NCBI GenBank assembly: GCA_907163375.1
Contig: CAJQUW010010284.1
Location: forward strand, 1-64,000
DNA length: 64,000 nt
Direction: 5' to 3'
Source of the DNA: Prostheceraeus crozeri
Lineage: Eukaryota > Platyhelminthes > Polycladida > Euryleptidae
Part shown: positions 45,251 through 57,067 of the stretch, piece after piece
Layout of the letters: each line of letters starts with the position of its first letter
Position numbering within the stretch: position 1 is the first letter of the stretch
Position numbers and translations under genes: made by a program
The notes under the pieces: generated by a model
Told to the model about the DNA's origin: nothing
Databases searched by the model: none
What the model saw: only the letters and a program-made list of their open reading frames with translations

Positions 45251-46593
45251 GTCAATCAAAGTAGCGAAAATAATTGTGATAAAAGAATTTAAATTTACAA
45301 TGGTCTTCTAACAACAGAACATTTTTTATCTAAGATTGATTCGTAGTACCCACTGCACCATAAGTATGCCCTAGATTTCTCGAGCAATCATGTGATTAAC
45401 GACTTTTCGAAAATTGAGAAGATGATGATTCCATGATATTTGGATATCCTAAAAAAGTATGATCCACGGAGTCCGGCTTTCAAATGCAGGTTATCTGAGG
45501 AGAAGAAATTCTTGAAAAGAATTAATGTGCATATTCAGTGCTCGCTCATGCAATCTTGTGAGGTTGCTATAATTCTTGATTTTCATAAATTTTCGTGGCC
45601 AGTCATGTGGTCAAATTTCCGGGCGTTGAATCGCATCTTGATCTCGAAGGCAGTAAGGAAAGGTTGCAAAAATTAAAATTTAATAATTATTTATTTCTTA
45701 AGGTATCGCAAAACATTTAGCATGAAAAATAGTGGAGGCATTGATTCGTCCTAACTCATTCCTCTTTGTATTTAAACAAAAAATTAAATGTTGGAAAGAT
45801 ATCTTGGAAGTTTTTGTTTTTTAGCAAGTTTTGGCTGTAAATTCTTAGATATGATGCTTAAGAGGTGAAATGCACTGAGATGTAGATTTTCAAATGATTT
45901 TGGAAAGAAAATCAACTAAAAATGAAATGTGTAAGAATTTCCTTCAAAAGAATTTCCTCTGTCAGACTTGTGTTAATTACCCAAGAAATGTAATTGTTTA
46001 CAATTACGAATTAGGCCTACTTCTTCTTTTTCCAGGCGGATTTTCTTGGGTTAATTACATTTGCTCCCCTGAAATGCAGACGACGCTTGTGGCATTGATA
46101 TTAAATTACCTTTTTATTCTCCCCCAAGTGCTTTGGCCTTACAGCTCTCGTGTGATTCAAACTGAAGATGCAGGATTGGGATAATGAAACTTGTGGCTTC
46201 TAGGAGACTTTACTATGCCTGCAATTACATCTCTGATAGCATTTAAATTTATTTGAAGATTTCAATTTTGAACTTTTCAACTCCTAAAAGAATTTATTTG
46301 GTTCATTTTTTCGAGGGTAGGAATTTTCTGATTTTGGCAATATGCTTCGTCATAAATTTCTGTGAAAAAAGCGGTAGTTGTACAGTCTGTGGCCTACACA
46401 TCTAAGTATAGCAACGTATTACTGACGAGGAGAGTCAAGCACATGTGATTTAAGCTGCGTGCCGAATAAATATTAAGCTGTGATGACTGCAAAGTAATTG
46501 CAATACTTACAATTACAATGCAAGTCTGATTTCTGTTAGACGGTATCCAATAGTTCTACGTCTAAATGTGGTTATAAAGAAAGGAAAATACAA
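45251..46593. other. No feature seen
   Basis: Sequence upstream of the receptor gene. The frames at 45440-45676 and 45894-46184 match nothing I recognise. Confidence 0.4.
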
Positions 46594-48900
46594 TCATTCC
46601 ACGATGATTCACCCAATGGCATGTGGCACTTAGACTTCAATGTCGCTCTTTCTCGCATACATGTTTGTTATGCATTAGAAAACACCAAATCTGAAATATT
46701 AGCTTTCAATTTTGAATATGGCGGGATCTAGAGATATTTTTAGAAATTTGATTTTTTCCAAAATTTGGAAAGTCTCAAAATTTAGCTTGTTTTCTTTTTA
46801 TGTAACCTATAATCCTGGGATACTTTTGTACAACGTATTAAGGAAGGGAGGTTAAAAAGGTTATTAAGGAAGGAAGGTTCTTTTGTATTAAAGAAGGTTT
46901 AAAGATTGATCTGGTTTAATTTTACTATGAACAGGAATAATTTACTTACATTCGTATGAGTGAGTCATGAATCAGAGGGATCAATAACAGCAATTGTTCT
47001 TATCAAGCTAAATCAATGATTGAAATGGGATATTGATAATGATACCTAAAATATTTGTATACGCCTGCTTCTACTCATTGGGAATTCTTCACTTTTTAAA
47101 TTCAATTTACGGAAGTGAATACTTGAAACAATTGGTAGCTAAATCACAAAAGTAAAAAAGATCAAATGAAATTCATTCAGGCGTCGTCGTGCAATATCTG
47201 TGTATCTTACCTAAACAAGCCTCCGTTTGCGCATGAAAAGTCTGAACTATTTTATTCATGTGCGATTTAATAATATCGGGTCACTAAGAATATAACGATC
47301 TCGAATATGATGAGTGAAACGCAGATGAGGGATTTCAGTACCATATAAAAATACAGAAGGGTAGCCTATGTATGAGATCCTTGACTGATTATGCTTACCA
47401 ATCAGTAGTAATGCAACATTGATACCTAGGAAAACTTTGCTGCCACCTGGGAAAGATCAACAAAATGAAGTTCGAAATTCTGTTGACAATACGTTAGGCA
47501 ATATTAATTAATATTAATGGTTCGTGGGTTTCGCTCACAATGTAAACTATAAACCGTAACTATCCGTTAGAATTAACAGCTAAAACTAGTTTAACGGTTT
47601 TTTACAGTCTGAAATGTAAATATCCGCAAAAACAGACGTTTTTTATCTGATATGAACGGATTTTAACTGTCACGTCATCACTCATCACGTAGTGACGTCA
47701 TTATTTTAACAGATATTGACGGAGATTTTCTGTGAGGCTTAACGGTTATTTTAGCTGTTTTTAATGGTGTACAGTTTACAGTGCAGAAAACATTATGCGA
47801 TACTGAGTCAGCCGAAAGCTATTTACACTATCACAACATAAAATTAATGCAGTTTGTTTCTTCGGCTCTTTGTGATATCTCACCATTAGAATATTTGAAA
47901 TTATTAAAAGTAATTGATAACTTCAGAAAACAGTAGGACAAATGGCTCCTGAGCATTTTTCAGAAACTTTACTATTCAAAATTACAATTTCGATTGATAA
48001 AGCATATCTAGTCCAACAAAACTCGAACTTAGAAGGTCATATTTTGCTCTGTTGCAATATATCGAAGTTTCATATACAATATCTATCAAAGGGAATAATT
48101 TCTTGCTGCACACCAACTCAACGTTTTCAACTACTATTGTACTATAGATGCTACTTCTCGATACTACTTATATAACGTTGACATCATATATTGAAAAATG
48201 TACAAAGTCAAAATTGGCCAGTTTATACCACTTTAACTATCGTTTACCTGATCATATCTCTTCTTCAAGTAATTGAGCATGTTTCTGAGGTTCAGTATCA
48301 ATTTGGAGTCAAAACTGGCATATACTGTAGAAAAAAGCTAGCCCAGCTTGAAAACAGCCACTTTCGGCATTTTTCTGAAAAATCATGTTTTTTAACGCCT
48401 GGTATAGCTGTCTGTATTTTGGCCACCGCTTCAAATCACAGATATGAACCACACTGACAGACAGCAACACAATTATCATAGTTATTACGGGTAACAATAA
48501 TATAGAAAGTTGTGAGATTAGTTTAAATTTTTTGTGTTTTTCCGCGGACCCTTTTTTTCGCCATCTTTGGAGCCATATCGCTCCGTTCTACATGCCAGTT
48601 ACCCATTGAAAATCATACTGGAATTCCTTTTTACAAAGCTGATGTTGCGCGCAAAGTTTGGTTGATTAATGAATAGTTACAGCTGCGTGAAAATTCAAAT
48701 TTTGAGAATTTCCAAATTGTGGAAAATCAAATCTCTAAATCAAATTTCTAAAGATTACCCTAGATCCCGCTATTTTCAAAATTGGAAGCTAATATTTCAG
48801 ATTATGTGTTTTCTAATGCATAACAAACATACATGCGAGAATGAGCGACATTGTAGAGCAAGTGCCACAAAATGTTCCGAAAATTGGTGAGTCGTCGTGG
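46594..48900. repeat. 2.3-kb region with about 200-bp inverted arms
   Basis: The left arm (46594-46785) and right arm (48690-48900) match as reverse complements through ATTCCACGA, AATGTCGCTC, CATGTTTGTTATGCATTAG and ATATTTCAGATT-type blocks. The interior holds the CACTA-like MITE at 47538 and short unrecognised frames. It could be a long-TIR DNA transposon or an inverted duplication; no clear target duplication. Confidence 0.5.
47538..47785. mobile_element. CACTA-like MITE
   Basis: The ends are CACAATGTAAACTATAAACC and the complement of CACTGTAAACTGTACACC, with a repeated AACAGCTAAAA block inside both arms. CAC termini suggest the EnSpm/CACTA group. A clean 3-bp duplication is not visible. 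No coding. Confidence 0.5.
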
Positions 48901-49461
48901 AATTACCCACCTATAAATTTCAATTGATTGGAAGAAGATACAAGCGCTGTCTTATCTAATCTTATTACGGTATTACCTGCCAGTGAGTCAACATCTCTTT
49001 AGGGGAAATTTTGAAAATACATAGATCTAACACTCATTAAAGTTTTTGGTTTAGTTTATGGATGAACTACAGCAAAAATGCGACAGGAATAGAGCGAATC
49101 GACCTTCTCCTCCAGCATGGACAAGGTTGAATTACATGTGCACTCCACTGGCAATGCTTGATTTTTTCCTTGAAATTACACCAAAGGTCTTTTGAATTCA
49201 TCTTTACCTAACACCATTGAAATTACACCAAAGATATTTTGAAATTTGTCTTACTTTCAATGAAATCAAATCCGACATAATTTTGAATTAGGTTGACTTT
49301 CCTTGAAATTTGCTTTACAAAAGGTAATTTTGGCGTAATTATCTTGACGACCATGCCAGTTGATTTTGCGGCCTACATACGAGCATGCCTCACATTGTAA
49401 AGTATTAAAGAATTCTTTGCGCTATCATATCATATTTATAATAGTTCATGTTTAGACATTT

Positions 49462-49560
49462 CATGCCAAAAATTATGACTCTAGCCTCAGTACGTTTCGT
49501 TTAATCAGAGAAAACATACAAAATTTCATTTCAGTCAAAAACTGCAATCTGCATCCCATG
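49462..49560 (+). repeat. Dispersed 100-bp repeat, unit 2
   Basis: Same-orientation relative of 21872-21970, sharing TTTCGTTTAATCAGAGAAAA and AAAACTGCAATCTG. Confidence 0.5.
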
Positions 49561-50990
49561 ATATCTGCATAGTTCGCAATGACCATTTTATGATGCATGA
49601 AGAATCAGTTTGAACAAGTTTGAAATAAACAGATTGATTCAATATCTAAGGTCAATAACTGCGCAACTGTTAAAACGATGCGTTGCTACAGTAATTACAG
49701 CCTTGTAGTTCAGATCGTCAAATTGTTCCATTAACATCCAGGATTCCGGTAAAAGGATCAGCCATTCACTTAGAAGTGTTTAGCAAGTTCCCATATGACT
49801 TCCAATTCGGCAAATATTCATAATTTACAAATCACTTTTGCTTGGAGGTACCACCTATCAGCTAACTTAGTCAAAATCTCCGGATTGCGAAGGGTGATTC
49901 ATTACTTGCCAGCATGGATCCTTGTATGGTTGGTTGGAAACTCGGTCAGGGTCAAGTTCTTCTAAAAGTAAATTCTGTCATTTTGCTGGTGAAATTAGGC
50001 TACCCATGCCTTCGCAATGTCATTTATATAAGCATCCGTTATGGTGTCGTTTCTTGACATATTATGAGGTTGTAGTGATGTATAGCTGCTGGCACGATGT
50101 CGCTTTTGTTATAGTTAGCTTTTGCTTATCTGTTAGTGGAGTAAATTACAGATTTCAGGGCTTTTTTCTATACACGTAGAGTTTCAGCAAATATAATATA
50201 TAAATCAATACATTTTGGAGAAAACTTCTATTTGAAAACAGATTTTGTCCCAAACAGAAGAACATACGTTCAAATATTGACAGATAGGCAGCATGTAGTA
50301 CGTTGTCCTTTATCAAAATACTTTCAAATCCAAACTTTACCCCAGCCTTTTTTATATATTTTAAACACTGCTTCTGATCATGATTAAGACTTCAGATGAA
50401 TACAACACAAGTCAGAGATGTTCTAAAGATTCCAAACATGTTAGACGTCATCAAAAGGCGTGTATTTTGAGTTCAAAAATAGGAAAACCATTTTCCAGCC
50501 TTTCTTCCCCTACATTAACTTCGTTGGTCTTATTTTTGAAACTTCACGTCTGAATTAGCGCCATAAAACCCAGTCGATCTGAAGCATCAGAAGAATGACA
50601 TGATTTTTAATGGTAGAATTCTACATAAACCGATGAATTTCATATGTTGTATATCCTGTCGTAATGTTAGTTAAAATGATTCAAAGACTTCAAAGACGTT
50701 GAATATTCTTTTGATTTTATTCCTTTCGACAAAAATTGCTTTCCATCAAAGTTGTTTTATCTTTTGTAGGTTGCTTTGATTAAGTTGCTATGTAAAGATA
50801 AGGCCAGGCATTGAAACGTAGAATGATTTAGATTTAGATTTAGATTTTGATTCACATGTAGATGTTTATTGCACTGAGAACTTTTTTTAAATATGTAAGC
50901 ATGTAGAAATTAATCAATATGCTGGCTTGTGGGCGATGATAGAAGAATAATTCATGTGAGAATAGACTGAGCTAGTTATTCGAATGATTT

Positions 50991-51265
50991 AAATGCGATT
51001 TCCTCAAAGACAGTGCCAATTATAATTCATTGCGAAGAATAATTGTAGCAAATTCTAACGCATTCCTCCCAAACACAGGATCACTGTGATGGTTCTAAGT
51101 TCTGAGCATTCATAAGTGAGTCAATCATGAATTGTGTTGTAAGTCTTGTTGCTGATTGCTGGATAAAATGTTTGATAGAACTTATTATTATTGAAACAAT
51201 ACTTCGGAGTTGTTTAAATGCGATTTCCTCAAAGGCAGTGCCAATTATAATTCATTGCGAATACT
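50991..51265 (+). repeat. Two 50-bp direct repeats
   Basis: Units at 50991-51045 and about 51215-51265 both read AATGCGATTTCCTCAAAG, then CAGTGCCAATTATAATTCAT. A third motif (GGATCACTGTGATGGTTCTA, 51078-51097) recurs with one change near 52869. The origin is unknown. Confidence 0.5.
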
Positions 51266-51968
51266 AATTCTCCGCATTAAAGGTATAAAAGTGTCTGTAA
51301 AACAAGGGCCCGAAATTTATCAGACACTTTTTCTGAATTGTTGTTCTTTGTAAATGATTTGTCCAGATATGACAAGCAGATAATTAATAATCTAGAGCAA
51401 TGCAAAAAATTGTTAGAGAGATGCATTTCTGTATACAATCTGAATAAGGTCTGTATTTAAATGGCACAAATAAAGATCTGAAGCAACAAATGCAGTCTGT
51501 ATTCTGGATGGGTAAAAAGGCACAATTATAGGTATTTAAAGGCACAAAAGAGAAAACGGGTCTGATTAACTTATAAATAGTGTTGTGAGCACATTTCACA
51601 GGAGCTAAAATACTTCCATTGAATTTTGAAATGACAGACAAAGTCATCTAAGGCTCATTTTGTTATGGATGAAGTAGATAATTATCAATGATTATGAAAA
51701 TCGGAAAAATCTGTAAATAACTATATAGTTTATATTTTCAGTGGTAATGTTAGTTGTAAACATTTTGCAAAGTATTTCATATATATAGATAAATAAACCG
51801 AGGTATTGTAAGACAAATTGTCCTTCTGGTAAATTGGTGAAAAGTGAAAAGTGGTGTTGGTGCGTTATAGGCCTACTGAAGGTAAATAGAAAATGGTAGG
51901 ACCATTTAACCGGCCCATAAATCTTTATATCATTTTAACGTATAAGTCACCACATAGACCCTCTAGAC

Positions 51969-52755
51969 CAGGACTGCGCAAACTCTTACATTTTTCGGCC
52001 GCCATTTCGAAGGCCTAAAGAATCACGGCCGCGCTCACGCACTCACTCAATATGTGTGCAAACAACTAGGTCAATAGCCAATCCTTTTTATATTCCACCT
52101 CTCAAATTAGTCTTCCCTGATGAATGACGCAGTGAAAATCACATAAAGGCCTACTTCGTAAAGAATGAGTTAGCAAGTTAACCCATATACGACCGACGGT
52201 CATTTTTGACCCGAAAAGATTTTAAGCTTAAGGTGTTAATAGCACTTGAAAAGTTGAAAACGTGTTTTTGTAAGGGCAACCGAAGGAGAAAGCACTTTAC
52301 TAAGTTATTGCAATAATTCATAAAGGAATCACGAGCCATACAAAATTCACACTACCGATGATCTAGCAGGCATCCTTATTCAGGTCATTGACTTGAAGCT
52401 TACGCACGCAAACAATTCGAGCAAACTGCAATTGTTCCTTTTGTTTCTTTTAGCTGATGACTGTAGCCATGAATGCACATGAATGTAACTTCCCTAAAAT
52501 ATTCTATTCATGAGTTATCGAACTGCTTGAACGCCTTCATCGCGCCTGCGGGCGCACATTTTTCCAAGCAGCATGGGAATAAAGGTGTTCGACAGCTACA
52601 AGGTGACTAGCATGCTACTATAGTTCCGATTGTTTTTTGATTGCCTTGAACTCCAGAAACATTTGCAATATACATGTACAACATTCTTTTTCATTTACTT
52701 CTCATTGTCACGGCCGCACTTTGCCTCTGCTATGGCCGCAGGTTGCGCACCCCTG
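51969..52755. mobile_element. hAT-like element F (CAGGNNTGCGCAA ends)
   Basis: A 787-bp element with ends CAGGACTGCGCAAACT and TGCGCACCCCTG, with GGCCGC motifs just inside both ends. Flanks CTCTAGAC (51961-51968) and AACTAGAC (52756-52763) agree at 6 of 8 positions. A TTAACCCATATACGACCGAC stretch inside (from about 52178) resembles a piggyBac end, so a second insertion is possible. No transposase. Confidence 0.55.
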
Positions 52756-53000
52756 AACTAGACCTTCAGAGTGGATCCCATAAAATCCGGACCACATGGG
52801 TCCCTATGTAGTGACCTATAGATACGGACCCTTTCGTACCTTCACACAGGCGATTTTGCTCAATAGTGTAGGATCACTATGATGGTTCTAAGTTCTGATG
52901 AATAAGAAAAAGCATGATCGTGTAGACACAGACAGTATCAAGGGTTAAATTGTCGCTGTATAAGTGGGTTTTTATACATAAATCAGTCAGTGAAAGCAGC

Positions 53001-53265
53001 TCATCTGGTCATCTCATGACGTCTGTTTAATTTTGGCATGTTCGTCGCAATATAGCGGGATTCAGTCACCCTAGTAGTAATCGCTGTTAGTTGCTGATCA
53101 ATAATTTTGTAGTCGAAATTGTTAATGGTCATAACTTTATCACTGTGGGTCTTCATTGAATGTTCACTAAGTGCACTCTTCTGGTCTTCATATCGTAAAC
53201 TGCGCTCATTTTCTCTGTAGCGAACTTGAAATAGGCGACACGTTTGACCTATGTAAAAAATGACC
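53001..53265 (-). mobile_element. Penelope-like GIY-YIG endonuclease fragment
   Basis: An open minus-strand frame without its own ATG: VIFYIGQTCRLFQVRYREN, SALSEHSMKTHSD, then VTESRYIATNMPKLNRR before a stop at 53001. It has the GIY-YIG half motifs, the catalytic Arg neighbourhood, the H and the terminal Glu (VTES) with the NMPKLNR ending typical of Penelope-like elements. It is truncated upstream at a TGACCTATTGG tandem repeat. This fragment is cleaner than several others here. Confidence 0.7.
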
Positions 53266-54363
53266 TATTGGTTATTTGACCTATTGGTATTGACCTATTG
53301 GTAGAAAAATTTGACCTATGGTCAAACATTCTGCAAGAATATTCATAAATAACATATTTACTTTTGCAGTTTACTTATACGTTACTTCATTTTATTGCCC
53401 GTCATCATGAAGAAGGACTGACCAAGAAAGTTGGTATTTTTTCCTTTTCTCTTGGCAAAACAAAAATGGACAAATTCCTGAAAAACATGATCGCTTACAT
53501 GCGAAAAATGTTTTTCATATTTTGATTTTCTCTGTAAGCACGACGCATGAACCATCTGTTGTAGGGAATTATGGGTTTTAAATCCATGAATAAACTTCAA
53601 AGACATGAGAAGTTTTGAAGCAAGTCCTAAAGAAAGATGGAAGTAGCAAACTGGATGCAAACTATGTCTTCATGGGATAGGTAATGAAATACAATCTGTC
53701 ATGGAGAATACATCTCCCTGTACAAATAAATCGAAAATAGAAGATATACTACTACCAATAATATTTAAAAGTAGCAAAAAAGAAAAGAAAAATATGACTG
53801 AGAACTACAAATGCTTGAGAATTTCTCATTAACTGGAGCAGCAATATTATATGGGACACCGGCAATTACCATTGCTACAGGGCGACTCGCACATGTGATA
53901 CTAAGATTGGGTATAGTGTCATTGCTGCAGTATCATCCACTTTCTACTACATTGAGCTCTACTGTTAGTTGTGACAGAGTTTTGTCAATTTGATCGGACT
54001 TCGACTGCGGGAAGGAGACTTTAGGATGCTATATTAATATATAATTATTTCATACTAAAATAATTAATCAAATTCGTAAAGGATATTTGGCAATCATCAA
54101 AAATTCACACACATCAAAACAGATGTTCAGCTACAAAACTGTTGTCTTCAAGTAGCAATGCGTATGAGGATGATATTATTAATAACAACAGTGGCATTGA
54201 AGCTGAAAGTAATAATGAAAATAATAGCAAAGCAGTGTAAATTTCAAAGACTATGAAATCATAATTTACAATGTAACTAAGCGGCGACAGCAAATGTTTA
54301 GTCAATGTTCAATACAACATCAATGTTTGATGATTCTATTACGATTGTGCGCCATAACCGCAC

Positions 54364-54440
54364 TCGCCTGACCCAGGAATCGAACCGAAGTCCGCGTCGG
54401 AGACGATCTCGCACCTTCTTCACTAGGCCACGCTGGCGGT
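54364..54440 (-). other. tRNA-like pol III promoter (SINE head)
   Basis: On the minus strand, box A is TGGCCTAGTGA (54420-54430) and box B is a perfect GGTTCGATTCC (54377-54387), 32 bp apart. The T-arm pairs in part but the acceptor stem does not close, so a functional tRNA is unlikely; a tRNA-derived SINE or tRNA pseudogene fits better. Confidence 0.6.
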
Positions 54441-54479
54441 ACAAAAGGAACGCGAGTGAAGGCAAAAGTCATCTCTAGG

Positions 54480-54610
54480 TGATATTCAAGAAATTTTCAA
54501 AACTACAGTATTCTCTCCCGAGAAGTATTTATGCCACAATAAAAGAAAGATAAAGTTTATGTACAGAGTTGCCAACGTTTCGAGTCCTTACCCTTTCTCA
54601 AGGCAGTTGA
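54480..54610 (-). mobile_element. Penelope-like 3' tail with decayed hammerhead
   Basis: The minus strand contains TTGAGAAAGGG, then ACTCGAAACGTTGGCAAC, a tail of the kind that follows Penelope-like frames and forms hammerhead ribozymes in active copies. The stem II pairing is weak here and the first core box differs from CTGANGA. It lies next to the tRNA-like head. Confidence 0.4.
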
Positions 54611-55501
54611 CTGTAAAATAAGTGATCTAAGTTAATAGATAAGATAATCTAAGTGATATCGACATCTTATTGTCCTATTATACCTTTTTGCATTTTATAT
54701 TGCCAAAACTGCATTGATTATTGCCAAAATATGCAATCTATTTCTTTGTTGCTCTCACCTATCTTTGTTCTATATTATGACTTCATTGATCCATGATATT
54801 CAAATGTACTTGATATCTTGCTTGATAAACACCGCATTATCATGAAATGCTATGGAATTTTCCATTTAACAACAATGAAATTAAATGAACGATAGATCAA
54901 ATTGCCATACAAAAGATGTGCGGCTGGTATATTTCGAACCTACGACCAAGGTTAACTAGACCTGTTGTTTCCAATCAAAATACCAGATCTAGCTAACACA
55001 GCGGGATTACGCTATCTAAAGTCTACCAAGTGTGTAAGAGAATTAATATTAGTTCCTTAAGCTAAAACGTGAAATGGAATTCTACAAAATATGCTTACAA
55101 ATTATTTGACTATTTTTAATGAGGTCATCAACAGGAACTTGGTCAGGACGATCGCGTAATGCATTCAACATCTTCAAAACAAATCAGTAACCAAGACATT
55201 AATCCTACATTTATCAGAAATCATCTAAAAACGATTCATGACTCTTGAATATATTTGTATGAAGATGCATAATGCAGATACACCCTTTTGTGACCATGTA
55301 CGCTTTGCATCAATCCAAAATATGAAAATAAGCTAGTACCCTTTCCTGTAGACCTTCTACTTACCAAAGAACGCACATACACAAATCTATGGTAATTATT
55401 GAGGATCAAAGATATATCAGTTAAAGTACAAAGATATCATTTCTTCGCAATAATCAATGCAGTTTTGGCAATATAAAATGCAAAAAGGTATATTATTGAC
55501 A

Positions 55502-55710
55502 GAACGCTACCAGCGTTCATATTGTAGCGAGACAACATATGTGCGGTCGGGGAATCAAGGGTGTTGGTGCCTTGTATTGCCTTAATAGTGTCATTCTCTT
55601 TAGATATTCAATGCACTGCGACAGACCTTTGTTGTCAATCTACTGTCTGACGTAGTCGAATGACTAACTAATATGCTGTCTCGCTACAACATGAACGCTG
55701 GTAGCATCAC
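55502..55710. mobile_element. MITE with CTACCAGCGTTCAT ends
   Basis: About 35-bp inverted arms (55506-55540 and 55671-55705), GCTACCAGCGTTCAT and TTGTAGCGAGACA in order. The flanks carry ACAGAAC on both sides, a likely 7- to 8-bp duplication. Noncoding interior. Confidence 0.55.
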
Positions 55711-55771
55711 AGAACTAGATTGTTTGAGCGTATCACTTTGTTAGAAGTTCAAACTAATTCAAAACTAAGAC

Positions 55772-56040
55772 ATACAGGAAGTTACTAAGTTGGCAAAAAG
55801 AATTTCTTAATGCCTTATGGAGATAGGAAAAATAGTCGTGCGCCGCTTGCGGCTTGCTGTGATTCCCTTCAAAATGCTCCGATCGCCACGATTCCTTCAG
55901 ATTCGAAGAATTCAGATCATTGCACAAAAGTTTTCTCGATAATGTTGGGCCCTCCGATTATTATCAAAAAAGTTAGCAGGCGCACGAAAAAACGTTCTCA
56001 AACTTTTCTTCAGAACTTGACATCGGCTGTGTCTCTTTGC
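55772..56040 (+). repeat. Dispersed repeat family D, copy 3
   Basis: A shorter relative of 9684-10075 sharing TGGCAAAAAG, GGAGATAGGAAA and TCGAAGAATTCAGATCATT. The downstream part has diverged or been replaced. Confidence 0.45.
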
Positions 56041-57067
56041 TGATGATCCGGTTGATAACAGTCACTGACACTTCGCACAATTTGGCGTGCAAATGAACTG
56101 GCTGCTCATTGTTCGATTGCTGTGGTATTATGTCATCAGATTGTGCCATTTCTTTAACGTTACATGTTCCAATGCTTCCCTTCTAGTCAAACAGAAGAAG
56201 AGACGACACTCTAATTCTGTGGTGCCAACTGTTCCATGTTCCAGTAATTTCATTGCCACAAATTCTTGTGCCATGAACTTAGACAAACCAAAAATTTCGA
56301 TTTTCTATGATAAAAGACAACAATCTGGGAAAAAACATATTATTCGTGAAATATCAATTACCAATATGATTTTGCTGTAATCGATAGACACTTTCAGTTG
56401 GGATTCTCTTCTTCTGTTTGATCTGTACTTCATACGAAGAGTTTCGGCAATGTGGAAAAGAAGGTCAAATTCTTCGCCAAATAACGAGTTATTCTAATCA
56501 TCAGTCAAATTTTCATCGTTGGATTAACAACTTGAAATTCCGGTCCAATTTGACGATAGCTGAACAATTACGACATTTATTCAGTGAAGAGGAATTGCGT
56601 AGTCGATTTCTGCACGCCACAATTCCCACGAGGTCGAGGGAGAAAAGAGGAAACGGTTGATAAGTTTGGGAAAGTTCTTGCCTGATCGCTGTCAACTTCC
56701 AAATTACAGCTGATAGGAAATATTGTTGCTTTGTGACAATCAATGCAATGTGGCAACATTCTGTGCCGTGATGCGAAATTATGAAGAACAACAATGACCA
56801 ACACTTCTTGATATTCAAGCAATACAGGTTTTCCCGATCACATTGATATCTTTAACATGCAAAATCGCTGTAGTGCATTCTATTTCGTATATGAACGTTT
56901 AATCAGCCAAAGCTTTATATTTAACATGCAAATTCGCGAAAAGCAATGCAGATAAGCATCCAAATTCACCATGTATTATTGGCTCATGTTTTTCAGCCAA
57001 AATTGTATTTTAAAAGAGCTAAATGTAAATAGAACATCCAATTTCCAAAGACATTTCTATATTTACT
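56041..57067. other. No gene seen
   Basis: Short frames at 56087, 56418 and 56513 overlap on both strands and match nothing I recognise. The transposase gene at 57068 should have its left inverted repeat here, but I cannot find one. Confidence 0.4.

Noticed and set aside
52178-52950. piggyBac element starting TTAACCC and ending GGGTTAA near 52943
   Set aside because: The two ends do not match as inverted repeats; only the left motif resembles piggyBac.
54364-54440. Functional tRNA gene
   Set aside because: Boxes A and B are good but the acceptor stem does not pair, so a SINE head or tRNA pseudogene is more likely.
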